Shown: positions 24,076 through 33,147, counted from the first letter of the stretch. The stretch: 53,830 nucleotides of DNA from Pseudomonadota bacterium (GCA_021801705.1 JAJYXP010000053.1:1-53830), one strand, 5' to 3'. Notes: generated from the letters alone by a model not told the origin. Numbers and translations: made by a program.

Positions 24076-24118
24076 ATACACCCCGGAGTTGAAATCCGAA
24101 GAGCGCCTCAATTCATTC

Positions 24119-24895
24119 ATGGTAAAAAAACAAATGAATCATTCCTGGATCGTTCCCGACTGGCCCGCGCCGGACAATGTGCGAGCCCTGCAGACCACGC
24201 GCCATGGCGGTGTGAGTGCGGGAGTGTATGCTTCCATGAATCTGGGTGACCATGTCGGCGACGATCCCGCCCTGGTGGCGCAGAACCGGGCACTGCTGCG
24301 TGCCCGGCTGCCTGCCGATCCGGTATGGCTGAAGCAGGTGCACGGCAATGCCGTGGCCGATGCCGACCATGCGATTGGCGTGCCTGAAGCCGATGCTTCC
24401 GTTGCACAAAAGCCAGGCACGGTATGCGCGGTGCTGACCGCGGATTGCCTGCCGGTGCTGCTGTGCGACCATGCCGGCACGGTGGTGGGTGCCGCTCATG
24501 CCGGCTGGCGCGGGCTTGCGGGCGGCGCGGTGGAAGCGGCGGTGCGGGCGATGGGCGTTGAACCCGCTTCCCTCATGGCCTGGCTCGGCCCGGCCATCGG
24601 TCCGCAGGCATTCGAGGTGGGGGAAGAGGTGCGGCAGGCATTCATGGCGCATGATCCGGATGCACACAAGGCTTTCCATCCATCACCGGCACTCAGGACT
24701 CGGGACTCAGCACTCAGCACTCAAAAGTGGCTGGCGGATATCTATCTCCTGGCGCGGCAGCGCCTTGCCCTGATAGGTGTAGAGCGGGTCTACGGCGGCG
24801 GGCTGTGCACCTATGGCGATAGTGAACGCTTCTTTTCCTACCGCCGCGATGGCGCCACCGGGCGCATGGCATCGCTGGTCTGGCTTGAACCGTGA
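24119..24895 (+). CDS. pgeF: Purine nucleoside phosphorylase/laccase-domain protein (YfiH)
   Basis: About 258 residues of the YfiH/PgeF family (multicopper polyphenol oxidase domain; known as peptidoglycan editing factor and purine nucleoside phosphorylase). Metal ligands are seen in VWLKQVHGNAV, VLTADCLPVLLCD and GAAHAGWRGLAGG. Possible starts are ATG 24119, ATG 24134 (MNHSWIVPDW, the commonest N-terminus) and TTG 24089; none has a clear ribosome binding site. An odd in-frame low-complexity stretch (24689-24725, residues ALRTRDSALSTQ) lies before KWLADIY and seems to be an insertion. Confidence 0.92.
   Translation: MVKKQMNHSWIVPDWPAPDNVRALQTTRHGGVSAGVYASMNLGDHVGDDPALVAQNRALLRARLPADPVWLKQVHGNAVADADHAIGVPEADASVAQKPGTVCAVLTADCLPVLLCDHAGTVVGAAHAGWRGLAGGAVEAAVRAMGVEPASLMAWLGPAIGPQAFEVGEEVRQAFMAHDPDAHKAFHPSPALRTRDSALSTQKWLADIYLLARQRLALIGVERVYGGGLCTYGDSERFFSYRRDGATGRMASLVWLEP
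24689..24725. repeat. Low-complexity ACTCAG repeat inside pgeF
   Basis: Tandem units of GGACTCGG/GACTCAGC/ACTCAGC type encode RTRDSALST in frame. A related GCCGAGTGCTGAGTG lies just after the tldD stop (12970-12985) on the opposite strand, so this may be part of a dispersed repeat that invaded a loop of the protein. Confidence 0.55.
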
Positions 24896-24917
24896 TATCC
24901 CGTATAATGTCGCACTT

Positions 24918-25700
24918 ATGTCCATTTTTACCGGGATCATCCTTGCCAGCCTGCTCGGCGGCGTCCTCAGCATTACGGTGGCGGCTGCGTTCGCCATGTC
25001 GGCGCGTGCAGAGTGGGTGCCGATGCTGGTCAGCTACGCCATCGGCGCGTTGCTCGGCGCGGCATTTCTGGAAATCCTGCCGCATGCCTTCGAACTGACC
25101 AAGAGCATCGAACGCACCGCGGCAACCATCCTGTTCGGCATCATGCTGTTCTTCGTGATGGAGAAGCTGGTGCTGTGGCGCCACTGCCATGCCGACCACT
25201 GCGAGGCGCATGTGCCGGAAGGGCACAACCATAATCACGACCACGGCCGCAGCGGCATGATGATCATGGTGGGCGACACCTTCCACAATTTCGTCGACGG
25301 CATCATCATCGCCGCCGCCTTCCTGGCCGATTTCCGCATCGGGGTGGCGACCGCGCTGGCGATCATCGCCCACGAAATCCCGCAGGAGGTGGGCGATTTC
25401 CTGATTCTGCTCCATTCCGGCTACACCAAGCGGCATGCCTTCATGCTCAACCTGCTTTCCAGTCTGGCGACGGTGGTGGGCGGCGTGCTCGCCTATTTCA
25501 TGCTGCAGTCGATGCACGAGTGGATTCCGTTCTTCCTCGCCATCGCTGCGGCAAGCATGATTTACGTGGCGGTGGCGGATCTGATCCCGGGCCTGCACAA
25601 GCGCCCGGAACTGCACGCCACGCTGCAGCAGGCGCTACTGATCGGGCTGGGTATCGGCTCGATCTGGCTGGTCAAGGCGCTGATTGGCGAGGCCGCGTAA
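24918..25700 (+). CDS. ZIP family metal (zinc) transporter
   Basis: A 260-residue ZIP transporter with eight predicted membrane helices. A His-rich cytoplasmic loop (EGHNHNHDHGRSG) is followed by the two metal-site helices HNFVDGIIIAAAFLADF and HEIPQEVGDFLILLHSGY. Such proteins import zinc or other divalent metals into the cytoplasm. The start MSIFTGIIL is preceded by a CGTATAATG element that may be a -10 box. The 3' end overlaps the convergent small membrane protein gene by 66 bp. Confidence 0.92.
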   Translation: MSIFTGIILASLLGGVLSITVAAAFAMSARAEWVPMLVSYAIGALLGAAFLEILPHAFELTKSIERTAATILFGIMLFFVMEKLVLWRHCHADHCEAHVPEGHNHNHDHGRSGMMIMVGDTFHNFVDGIIIAAAFLADFRIGVATALAIIAHEIPQEVGDFLILLHSGYTKRHAFMLNLLSSLATVVGGVLAYFMLQSMHEWIPFFLAIAAASMIYVAVADLIPGLHKRPELHATLQQALLIGLGIGSIWLVKALIGEAA

Positions 25701-25856
25701 ACGCCGCATCCGTTTCAGGGTCAACCAGAGAACCAGCGCTAGGGGGAGCAGGCCGTAGAATACGAAGGTCAGCACGCCGGCAACGAAACTTTTTGCTGTG
25801 GCGGCCATCAACAGAACGACGTAAGCCCAGCCGATTGCGATGATGTAAAGGTACAT
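25635..25856 (-). CDS. Small two-helix membrane protein of unknown function
   Basis: A 73-residue protein with two hydrophobic segments (about residues 3-20 and 27-48), then a basic stretch KRMRRLRG and a polar tail. The pattern MYLYIIAIGWAYVVLLMAATAK with a later FYGLLPLALVLW is familiar from short conserved betaproteobacterial membrane proteins, but no function is known. It is convergent with the ZIP gene and overlaps it by 66 bp. Confidence 0.72.
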   Translation of the reverse strand: MYLYIIAIGWAYVVLLMAATAKSFVAGVLTFVFYGLLPLALVLWLTLKRMRRLRGLANQRLDQPDRADTQPDQ

Positions 25857-25862
25857 GACTTA

Positions 25863-25934
25863 TTCGACCGCTAAGGACGCAAGGTAATGCAAGGGAATTC
25901 CTGTTTGATTTCCTTCGCGCCCTTTGCGGTCGAA
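25863..25934. repeat. Long imperfect inverted repeat
   Basis: TTCGACCGCTAAGGACGCAA at the left pairs with CGCGCCCTTTGCGGTCGAA at the right, with a central GGAATTCC. It is a dispersed-type intergenic repeat. The rest of the 25935-26087 spacer shows nothing recognisable. Confidence 0.6.
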
Positions 25935-26087
25935 AAGCTCTTTAGGCGAACCCGAGTGTTGTTGGCCAAGGTAGAAGTTGATTCCACAAACCGTGTGGGA
26001 AAACTCAGCCGCCCGTACCAGCTATCTTACCAAAGGTGTCATCGCCTTGGCAGAAAAACAGGGTATTCGACGGCCCCGCTGTGCCAA

Positions 26088-28412
26088 CTACAAGCCAAAA
26101 CGCCGAAAAATGCGTATCTTTAGGAAGTCCACGGCTATCAAATAGCCAAACACCAGAATCATCAATCCGGCAACCAGCGCCAAGGGAATGGCGGCCATGA
26201 GTATGCCCTGGGTGGCAAGGATGCCGACGACCAGGATATCCAGCGCCGATGCCAGCAAGAGCCATCTGCTTGGCATTGATTTCCAGAAGTGCCGGCGCTC
26301 GCGCACCAGGTACACGTTGCCCTGGCCGGTAAAGACCAGCATCACGAAAATCAGTGTTTGCAGCTGGGGTAAGGGCAAGTGCAACCAGTTGCGCCCGGCA
26401 AAAAACACGGTGAAGGACAGGATCAGCACGAGCCCCGCCAGGATGCCGGCGGTCAGCATCAAAGTTGGGATATCCCAGCGCTCCGGCTTGCGGGAATAAG
26501 TGACGCGATCCGTGGCCAGGGTCATTGTCACAAAATCGTTGGTGAACAACAGCAGGACGATCAGCAGGGGGGTGATGACGAAAACGCCTGTCAGCATCAT
26601 GCCGACGCTCAGGAAAATGGCGATTTCCAGCGTCTTGATGATCTTGTTCAGGGTATAGGTGAGCATGCGCTGATAGATGCGCCGGCTGGTTTCCACCGCC
26701 GCCTCTATATCGGCCAGGCCGGGATTGGTTAGCACCAGGCTGGCTGCGGCTTTGGCGACATCGGTGGCGCTGGCTACGGCGATGCCGACTTCCGCCTGCT
26801 TGAGCGCCGGGGCATCGTTAACGCCGTCGCCGCTCATGCCGACAACATGACCGGCGCGTTGCAACGCTTGCACCAGATGAAACTTGTCCTCCGGCAGAAC
26901 CCGCGCAAACACGTCGTAGTCCAGTACTCGCTGCTGAATTTCCTCGCGCAGGGTGTCCGGAGGACACACGCGGGTACCGATACCCACTTGCGCGGCCACA
27001 GCTCGTGCCGTTGCAGGGCCATCACCGGAAACCATCAGCACATGCACACCGAGGTCACGCAGGTTTTCCACCAGCGAGCGGGAATCGTCCCGCGGCGGAT
27101 CTTGCAGACCTACCAGTCCGGCCAGGTGCAGCGTGTCCTCAGTTCCGACTGCCACCGCCAGAACGCGGGAACCTTCCGCGCCCAGGCGCTCCACGTCTTT
27201 ACTGATGTCCGACATGCCTTGAATCAGGGCGGCGATCACGCGTGGCGCACCCTTGAGTACGCGCAGTTGTCGGCCATCCTGATCGAATACGGCTTCCGAG
27301 CGCTTGGTTTCCGGGTCGAATGGGATGAAGCGCAAGCGGTGGGGCATTGCGGAAAGCAGATCGCGCGACCGGGCGGCATCCAGGATGGCGAGGTCAATCG
27401 GGTCCTGAGTGGCATCGTCGCAGGCCAGCGCTGCCAGACGCATCAGGTCGTCATCGGTGTTCGAAGCATAAGGATGGAGTGCCGCCAGCGCCAGCCGGTT
27501 TTGCGTAATGGTGCCGGTCTTGTCGCTCGCCAGCACATCCATCGCCGCGGCTTCCTCAATGGCGGAAAGCCGGGTCACCAGCACGCCGCGCTTGGCCAGT
27601 TCCAGCGCTCCTAGGGCCGTGGCAAGCGTGTAGGTAGCGGGCAAGGCGATGGGAACGGATGCCACCAGCAGGATCAGCGCGAAGGGGATTACCTCGGTGA
27701 GGGGGATGCCCGTCGCCCAAGTGTAGACCAGCAGTGCTGCGACGAGCAGCACATCCAGCGTCACCAGGTACTTGACGATGGTGAAGATGAGATTTTCGAG
27801 ATGGCTTGCGGTCTTGGCGCTGCGCACCAGTTCGGCGGTCTTGCCGAAATAGGTGTGGGTTCCGGTTGCGGTGACTTCGCCCGTCGCTTCCCCACGTTTT
27901 ACGATGACGCCGGCGTGGGCGGTCGATCCCGCGCCAGTCTCGACGGGCAGGGATTCGCCGGTAAGCGCCGATTGATCCAGCAGCACCTGGCCGTCGAGCA
28001 GACGAACATCGGCCGGAGCGAGATCTCCCATGCGCAGGTGAACCACATCCCCCGGCACCAATTCCTGCGCCGCCAGCCGTTGCCAGGTCTGGTCGCGAAA
28101 AACACGCGCCTGGATCGTCAGGCGGCCTTTCAACAAGGCCAGGGCATTGTTGGCGCGGTTCTCCTGCATAAAACTAAGGATGGCGTTGAAGACGAGCAGG
28201 GCGGCAATGATGGCGGCTTCATCCGCCTTGCCCAGAACGAGTTGCAGCGCAATCGTGGCTTCCAGCATCCAGGGGACGGGCGCCCAGAACTTGCGCAGGA
28301 AGGCCAACCACGGGTGGGGACGTTCCTCCGCCACCGTGTTGGGGCCATACTGCAATAGCCGTTGTTGCGCTTCAGCGCTGGTCAGTCCCTGCAAGGCAGT
28401 CGCTTCGGGCAT
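26088..28412 (-). CDS. Plasma-membrane proton-efflux P-type ATPase
   Basis: A 774-residue type IIIA P-type ATPase. It has the TGES actuator motif ([13 protein letters not shown]), the phosphorylation site DVLASDKTGTITQNRLALAA, and the hinge GMSGDGVNDAPALKQAEVGI. Ten membrane helices are expected, and the short N-terminus GLTSAEAQQRLLQYGPNTV matches fungal/archaeal/bacterial H+-ATPases. It would pump protons outward, aiding pH homeostasis. A uspA gene lies just upstream on the same strand (53 bp), suggesting an acid or stress response unit. Confidence 0.92.
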   Translation of the reverse strand: MPEATALQGLTSAEAQQRLLQYGPNTVAEERPHPWLAFLRKFWAPVPWMLEATIALQLVLGKADEAAIIAALLVFNAILSFMQENRANNALALLKGRLTIQARVFRDQTWQRLAAQELVPGDVVHLRMGDLAPADVRLLDGQVLLDQSALTGESLPVETGAGSTAHAGVIVKRGEATGEVTATGTHTYFGKTAELVRSAKTASHLENLIFTIVKYLVTLDVLLVAALLVYTWATGIPLTEVIPFALILLVASVPIALPATYTLATALGALELAKRGVLVTRLSAIEEAAAMDVLASDKTGTITQNRLALAALHPYASNTDDDLMRLAALACDDATQDPIDLAILDAARSRDLLSAMPHRLRFIPFDPETKRSEAVFDQDGRQLRVLKGAPRVIAALIQGMSDISKDVERLGAEGSRVLAVAVGTEDTLHLAGLVGLQDPPRDDSRSLVENLRDLGVHVLMVSGDGPATARAVAAQVGIGTRVCPPDTLREEIQQRVLDYDVFARVLPEDKFHLVQALQRAGHVVGMSGDGVNDAPALKQAEVGIAVASATDVAKAAASLVLTNPGLADIEAAVETSRRIYQRMLTYTLNKIIKTLEIAIFLSVGMMLTGVFVITPLLIVLLLFTNDFVTMTLATDRVTYSRKPERWDIPTLMLTAGILAGLVLILSFTVFFAGRNWLHLPLPQLQTLIFVMLVFTGQGNVYLVRERRHFWKSMPSRWLLLASALDILVVGILATQGILMAAIPLALVAGLMILVFGYLIAVDFLKIRIFRRFGL

Positions 28413-28465
28413 CGCTTCCCTTGTCCGCTAAGGCAAAATTCGCCAGGTGTGGTGAAACCGCAACG

Positions 28466-28915
28466 TTATTGCTTGGCACGAATCAGCAAGATCGGTACCG
28501 GGCAGATACGAACGATTCCTTCCGCTACACTCCCCATGAGGAGGTGACTTAGGCCGCTACGCCCATGAGTTCCCGCCACGAGGAGGTCGGCTGGCCAGGT
28601 TTTGGCTTCCTGTATGATCGCATCTGCAGTCCGCACCCCCAGTTTGTCAATCTCAAGTAATCGGGTCTCTGCTTTTATCCCTGCGGCGCGTGCCGAATTC
28701 TGCGCCTTGTCCAGGATTTCGCGTCCCGCGTCTGTCCACGCTTGCTCGATCTCGGTCGGGTTGGGGAATTCCGGGCTGACATTGATGTTGACCTCATCAA
28801 CTGCATAGACGATGCGCAGTATGGCCTGCTGGTCTTTTGCAAGGTTGATGGCTTCATGAAGTGCCCGATCGGAAGTGTCACTGCCGTCTACCGCTACCAA
28901 TATGTGTTTGTACAT
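28466..28915 (-). CDS. Universal stress protein, UspA family
   Basis: A 149-residue UspA-type protein starting MYKHILVAVDGSDTSDRALH, nearly identical at the N-terminus to the UspA at 22971. The nucleotide-binding motif GTHGRSGLSHLLMGSVAEGI is intact. AAGGAG precedes the chosen ATG at 28915; an open frame upstream to 29014 is not needed. It is probably cotranscribed with the H+-ATPase gene downstream. Confidence 0.92.
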   Translation of the reverse strand: MYKHILVAVDGSDTSDRALHEAINLAKDQQAILRIVYAVDEVNINVSPEFPNPTEIEQAWTDAGREILDKAQNSARAAGIKAETRLLEIDKLGVRTADAIIQEAKTWPADLLVAGTHGRSGLSHLLMGSVAEGIVRICPVPILLIRAKQ

Positions 28916-29013
28916 GTCATGACTCCTTGTGTTGTATGTCGTGAGGCCGGGTAAAAACAACCCTGGCACCATCGTATCATGCCCGATTTCGCTTTCGGAT
29001 ATGCAGAGGATCA

Positions 29014-29158
29014 CTAGTAGTCAGTCATATTGAAACCGGTGGACAATCTCGTCATTCCGGCGAAAGCCGGAATCCGTAAAAATCAACAACCTGGACACCG
29101 GCTTTCGCCGGTGTGACGGTTCAACTCATCCATGCTTTTCACCGTGACTGACTACTAG
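29014..29158. mobile_element. 145-bp MITE, copy 2
   Basis: It has the same length as copy 1 (2359-2503) in inverted orientation, with about three mismatches. CTAG bounds both ends; the terminal repeats are TAGTCAGTCA and TGACTGACTA, and the two internal hairpins are preserved. Its right end directly touches the IS4-family element, with no base between CTAG and the IS terminus. Confidence 0.9.
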
Positions 29159-30471
29159 TGTCCGGTTAAAAATCGAACAGAATCATTTGGTTGCACGGTT
29201 GTGTCGCGATGGTTCCAGAGGTATCGGGCTGCAAGGCGCATGAAATAAGGGTTTTCTCAAAAATCGAGACCGACAAAATCTGTAACAAAGTGTAGAGCGA
29301 GGCATTGAGGTGAAGCTCCTTTTTGACGATGGCAATCAGCACGTAGGTGGACACGGCGCACCAGATTTGCGTCTTCACCGCGTTCTTGGTCGTGCCCAAA
29401 AAACGCTTGATGCGCAGGTGCTGCTTGATCCATTTGAAGAACAACTCCACCTGCCAGCGGCTCTTGTACAGCGCGGCAATGGTCAACGGCGGCAGCGTCG
29501 TGTTGTTGGTCAGAAACACCAGGGTCTTGCCCGACTCGGGGTCTTTGTATCGAATGCGCCGCAAATGTTCGGGGTAGTCCTTGGACACGTAAAACCCGTT
29601 GAGCCGAACCGCCTGGTCGCAGATTACCCCCGTGGTTCGGTCGGTCTTGGTCGAATACGCGCGCCGGGCGTTCATGCCGCGCTTGGCTCGGGTCACAAAG
29701 AACGCTCCCGCCTGATGCAGCTTGAAGAGTTTGCCGAAGTCCAGATAACCCCGATCCATCACGTAAAAAGCACCCGCTTCGACTGGCAAGATGTCGAGCG
29801 CCCTGACGTCGCCCATCTTGCCATCGCTGATGTGAATGAAGGCGGGGATCGCGCCACGCAAATCCAGCAGCGTGTGCATCTTCACCGCCGCCTTGGTCGA
29901 ACGAAACGGCGCCCAGTCGAACAGGCTCAAACACAGGTCGATGGTGGTCGAGTCCAGTGCGTAGACCGTCGCATCGAGCCCCAGGCCTGTCGGTTCCTTG
30001 GCGTAGAGGTCGCGGGCTCGCACGATCAGGCGCATGGCCAGCGCGTGATAGATGCGCCAGTCCCGCTGGTTCAAGGCATCCGAGAGCGTGGATCGGGCGG
30101 GCACCCCGCTCAAGCCCATGTGAAACAGCTTGGATTGGTTGGCCGCCAGGCAGGACTCGATGTCGCGCAAAGATTCGCGCCACGTCAATTGCGAGAAAGC
30201 CATCACGCGAAACAAATCGGCGCAGTCCAGGGTGCGCACTCCCGCATCGCCCCCGTGGCGGTCGATGATGCGACCGAAGGTCTTCCACGGCACATACTCC
30301 ATGACCTGCGCAAACAGCGTCTTGCCCACGTTCATGCTTCACCCCGGATTCATCAAACCCGAAAGGATCGCAAATGTTGATTCTGAAATTCAAATCGTGG
30401 ACACCCATGAATCGCTCAAAAATGGCTTTAATATTGGATTAGCAGCCTGCATGACTCAATTTAACCGGACA
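29159..30471 (-). mobile_element. IS4-family insertion sequence
   Basis: A 1.3-kb element with 12-bp terminal inverted repeats TGTCCGGTTAAA (29159) and TTTAACCGGACA (ending 30471) around one transposase gene. A long target duplication is not evident; at most ACT is repeated if AG/CT are counted as part of the ends. The left end abuts MITE copy 2. Confidence 0.85.
29166..30335 (-). CDS. IS4-family transposase
   Basis: A 389-residue DDE transposase with an N-terminal DUF4372 domain (KTLFAQVMEYVPWKTFGRII). The catalytic residues appear as YALDSTTID (first Asp), FYVMDRGYLDFGKL (second Asp) and the C-terminal Y-x2-R-x3-E-x6-K pattern in YKSRWQVELFFKWIK. The frame is uninterrupted, so the element may be active. 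The stop codon lies next to the terminal inverted repeat. Confidence 0.93.
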   Translation of the reverse strand: MNVGKTLFAQVMEYVPWKTFGRIIDRHGGDAGVRTLDCADLFRVMAFSQLTWRESLRDIESCLAANQSKLFHMGLSGVPARSTLSDALNQRDWRIYHALAMRLIVRARDLYAKEPTGLGLDATVYALDSTTIDLCLSLFDWAPFRSTKAAVKMHTLLDLRGAIPAFIHISDGKMGDVRALDILPVEAGAFYVMDRGYLDFGKLFKLHQAGAFFVTRAKRGMNARRAYSTKTDRTTGVICDQAVRLNGFYVSKDYPEHLRRIRYKDPESGKTLVFLTNNTTLPPLTIAALYKSRWQVELFFKWIKQHLRIKRFLGTTKNAVKTQIWCAVSTYVLIAIVKKELHLNASLYTLLQILSVSIFEKTLISCALQPDTSGTIATQPCNQMILFDF

Positions 30472-30855
30472 CTACTGAATTAATCCGGGTCAGTAGCTCG
30501 GCCATCTTCAAACGGTTGCATTCAGGGATACGTGCCGGAAGCACAGCATGGATTGTTACCCTTTTTTCTTCTTTTCGTCAAAAACACTCCAAAGCCAAAA
30601 CGTCAGTCCAGTCGCAAAAATAGAACCCAACGTACCAACATAAGGATCACCCGAAATCATGGCTATCGGCACTCTTACACGGACTCAAAGCAGGTTGAAA
30701 AATACTAATATTCCTATTTTAAGCTAGCAGTTTCATAGTAGACGGGAAGCAGGGATATTGGAAAATTCCGTCAATATTGGAAATTCCTGGTAGTTCCGAA
30801 TCAGAGGGGCATAAGTAGTTGTATACTTCACCGTTTTTCATCGAGCTGGTTTTTC
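30472..30855. other. Intergenic region between the IS and rimO
   Basis: AT-richer than its surroundings. It contains a possible small minus-strand gene (30556-30660). The rimO leader has AATATTGG repeats and a TTGTATACTTC segment that may include a -10 box at about 30819. No other feature was found. Confidence 0.4.
30556..30660 (-). CDS. Possible single-helix small membrane protein
   Basis: A 34-codon frame with one hydrophobic segment (VGTLGSIFATGLTFWLW) followed by a basic tail DEKKKKG and stop. The composition is that of a genuine small membrane protein, but it has no clear ribosome binding site and no recognised family. Confidence 0.35.
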   Translation of the reverse strand: MISGDPYVGTLGSIFATGLTFWLWSVFDEKKKKG

Positions 30856-32169
30856 ATGACTAAACCGAAAAGTATAGGTATGGTATCTCTGGGTTGCCCC
30901 AAGGCGCTGGTGGATTCGGAGCAAATCCTCACCCGCCTGCGCGCCGAGGGCTACCTGATTTCCCCCAGCTATGACAACGCCGACTTGGTGGTGGTCAACA
31001 CCTGCGGCTTCATCGACGCCGCCGTGGCCGAGTCGCTCGGCGCCATCGGCGAGGCGCTGAAGGAGAACGGCAAGGTGATCGTCACCGGCTGCCTCGGCGC
31101 CAGGTCCGACGTGGTGCTGGAAGCGCATCCCCAGGTGCTGGCAGTGACCGGACCGCATGCTGCAGCCGAGGTGATGGCGGCGGTGCACCAGCATCTGCCC
31201 CAGCCGCACGACCCGTTCGAAAGCCTGATTCCGCCGCAGGGCGTCAAGCTCACGCCGAAGCATTACGCTTACCTCAAGATTTCCGAGGGCTGCAACCACC
31301 GCTGCACGTTCTGCATCATTCCGTCGCTGCGCGGAGACCTGGTGAGCCGCCCGGTGGGGGAGGTGATGCAGGAGGCGGAAAACCTGGTCAAGGCCGGCGT
31401 CAGGGAGCTGCTGGTGATTTCCCAGGACACCAGCGCCTATGGCGTCGATGTCAAATACCGCAGCGGTTTCTGGGGCGGCAGGCCGCTCAGGACGCGCATG
31501 ACCGAGCTGGCAAAGGCATTGGGCGAACTCGGGGTGTGGGTGCGGCTGCACTATGTTTATCCCTATCCCCATGTGGATGAAGTGATACCGCTGATGGCCG
31601 AGGGCAAGATCCTGCCCTATCTCGACGTGCCGTTCCAGCATGCCAGTCCGCGCATCCTCAAAATGATGAAGCGCCCCGGCGATGTCGAGGGCACCCTGGC
31701 GCGCATTCGCCGCTGGCGCGAGGTCTGCCCGGAAATTACCATCCGCAGCACTTTCATCGCCGGCTTTCCGGGGGAAACCGAAGCGGATTTCGAACTGTTG
31801 CTGGATTTTCTGCGCGAGGCAGAACTCGACCGGGTCGGCTGTTTCGCCTATTCGCCGGTGGAAGGCGCGACGGCCAACGCCCTGCCCGGCACCGTGCCGG
31901 AAGAAGTGAAACAGGAACGTGTGGCGCGGCTGATGGCATTGCAGGCCGAGATCAGTACCGCCAAGCTGCAGCGCAAGATCGGAAAAACCCTGACTGTGCT
32001 GGTGGACGAAGTGGACGAGGAGGGCGCTGTGGGCCGCAGCAAGGCGGATGCGCCGGAAATCGACGGGCTGGTGTTCATCGAAGGGGCGGAAGGCTTGCAG
32101 CCTGGCGATTTCGTCGAAGTGGAAATCGTCGATACCGACGAGCACGATTTATGGGGGCGGGTGGTTTAA
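30856..32169 (+). CDS. rimO: Ribosomal protein S12 methylthiotransferase RimO
   Basis: A 437-residue radical SAM methylthiotransferase that modifies Asp88 of ribosomal protein S12. The N-terminal UPF0004 domain supplies cluster ligands Cys14, Cys50 and Cys79. The radical SAM motif is Cys146-x3-Cys150-x2-Cys153 ([18 protein letters not shown]). A C-terminal TRAM domain ends [18 protein letters not shown]. The length is normal and the gene appears monocistronic. Confidence 0.96.
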   Translation: MTKPKSIGMVSLGCPKALVDSEQILTRLRAEGYLISPSYDNADLVVVNTCGFIDAAVAESLGAIGEALKENGKVIVTGCLGARSDVVLEAHPQVLAVTGPHAAAEVMAAVHQHLPQPHDPFESLIPPQGVKLTPKHYAYLKISEGCNHRCTFCIIPSLRGDLVSRPVGEVMQEAENLVKAGVRELLVISQDTSAYGVDVKYRSGFWGGRPLRTRMTELAKALGELGVWVRLHYVYPYPHVDEVIPLMAEGKILPYLDVPFQHASPRILKMMKRPGDVEGTLARIRRWREVCPEITIRSTFIAGFPGETEADFELLLDFLREAELDRVGCFAYSPVEGATANALPGTVPEEVKQERVARLMALQAEISTAKLQRKIGKTLTVLVDEVDEEGAVGRSKADAPEIDGLVFIEGAEGLQPGDFVEVEIVDTDEHDLWGRVV

Positions 32170-32219
32170 TCCGCCAAGCGGTTTTTTTGCTCCGGCAGGA
32201 ATGGATGATAAAAAAGCGA

Positions 32220-32367
32220 TTAACCACGAATTTACACGAATAAAACACGAATATTCACTAATAATCAATGAATTAACGAAATTCACCCGATTCACCTATT
32301 GGGTGAGGTGGTATTTGTTGTTAACTATTTGTGTTCATTCGTGAATATTCGTGCCATTCGTGGTTAA
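32220..32367. repeat. Long inverted repeat downstream of rimO
   Basis: TTAACCACGAATTTACACGA at the left and its near complement GAATATTCGTGCCATTCGTG then GTTAA at the right flank an AT-rich centre. This is a dispersed-type palindromic intergenic repeat that may also act as a terminator. Confidence 0.6.
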
Positions 32368-32385
32368 TTACGGTTTTAAGGATGA

Positions 32386-32844
32386 ATGATAAAAAACATT
32401 GTAATTCTGCTGCTGGCCGCCTGGGGGAGTTTTCCAGTCATGGCTGCCGCCGCGCCCACCACCTTCGATCCGGTGATCGGCCGCGCTCTGCTGTGCTATG
32501 ACCAGATTGATCCTGTCTATTTCAAGGATTATTTGATCCGCTTCTACAAAACCCCCTACAAGACAGAGGGGGAAGCCTATTGGTTCAAGCCGGACCCGGA
32601 GCAGAAACTCCACGATTTGACCTTGGCGGACATTTTCGTCAGCACCGAGGGCAGTCGCTACGCGTTTCTGGGCGTGGTATTCAAGGAAAGCCTGACAGAG
32701 GCCAGGAAGAAAATGCAGGATTTGAAAGGCATCAGCTTTCTGCCGTTTTCGGGCGAAACCGTGCTGCGTTCGGCACAGGGCAGTTTCCTGCTTGAATACA
32801 ACAATACCCAGAGCAAACTCTATTGCCTGAAACACCGCAGATAA
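32386..32844 (+). CDS. Exported protein of unknown function
   Basis: A 152-residue protein with a clear Sec signal peptide (MIKNIVILLLAAWGSFPVMA, cleavage near AAA). The mature part is mixed alpha/beta with two Cys (RALLCYDQID and KLYCLKHRR) that could form a disulfide. I do not recognise a family. It stands alone between two repeat-rich spacers. Confidence 0.78.
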   Translation: MIKNIVILLLAAWGSFPVMAAAAPTTFDPVIGRALLCYDQIDPVYFKDYLIRFYKTPYKTEGEAYWFKPDPEQKLHDLTLADIFVSTEGSRYAFLGVVFKESLTEARKKMQDLKGISFLPFSGETVLRSAQGSFLLEYNNTQSKLYCLKHRR

Positions 32845-33147
32845 AAACAAGCAAATAAAAACAAGCGCCCTTCACCATTGCCCCTTCTCCCGCTGCGCTA
32901 ATCTATGCACATCTTTGCAGGCTGTTGATTTTACTCCCCTCCCCCGCTTGCGGGGGAGGGGTTGGGGGAGAGGGAAAAAGGGCATGTTAATCAACCAATT
33001 CCCTCTCCCTAGCCCTCTCCCGCAAGCGGGAGAGGGGACTTGTGTGCATGGATTAGCCCGCTGGGAGAAGGTTGGGATGAGGGTAGCCCCTTTGGGAGTG
33101 GGTAGCCCTTTTGGAGCGGGTTGGGATGAGGGAGCCAGTGACGCGGT
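32845..33147. other. Repeat-rich intergenic region
   Basis: It holds two perfect hairpins, CCCCTCCCCCGC-TT-GCGGGGGAGGGG (32936-32961) and CCCTCTCCCGC-AA-GCGGGAGAGGG (33013-33036), arranged as a larger inverted pair. Short repeated units of GGGATGAGGG and TAGCCC(C)TTTGGGAG type follow. Related GGGAGAGGG units occur in the elements near the cyd cluster. No gene is seen. Confidence 0.6.

Noticed and set aside
29257-30408. Second 383-codon frame overlapping the transposase, as possible programmed frameshifting
   Set aside because: The main frame alone covers the entire transposase including all DDE residues, so no frameshift product is needed.
32930-33040. Repeated CCCTCTCCC/GGGAGAGGG units as a possible CRISPR
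   Set aside because: The units are palindromes in inverted pairs, without regular spacers or cas genes nearby.
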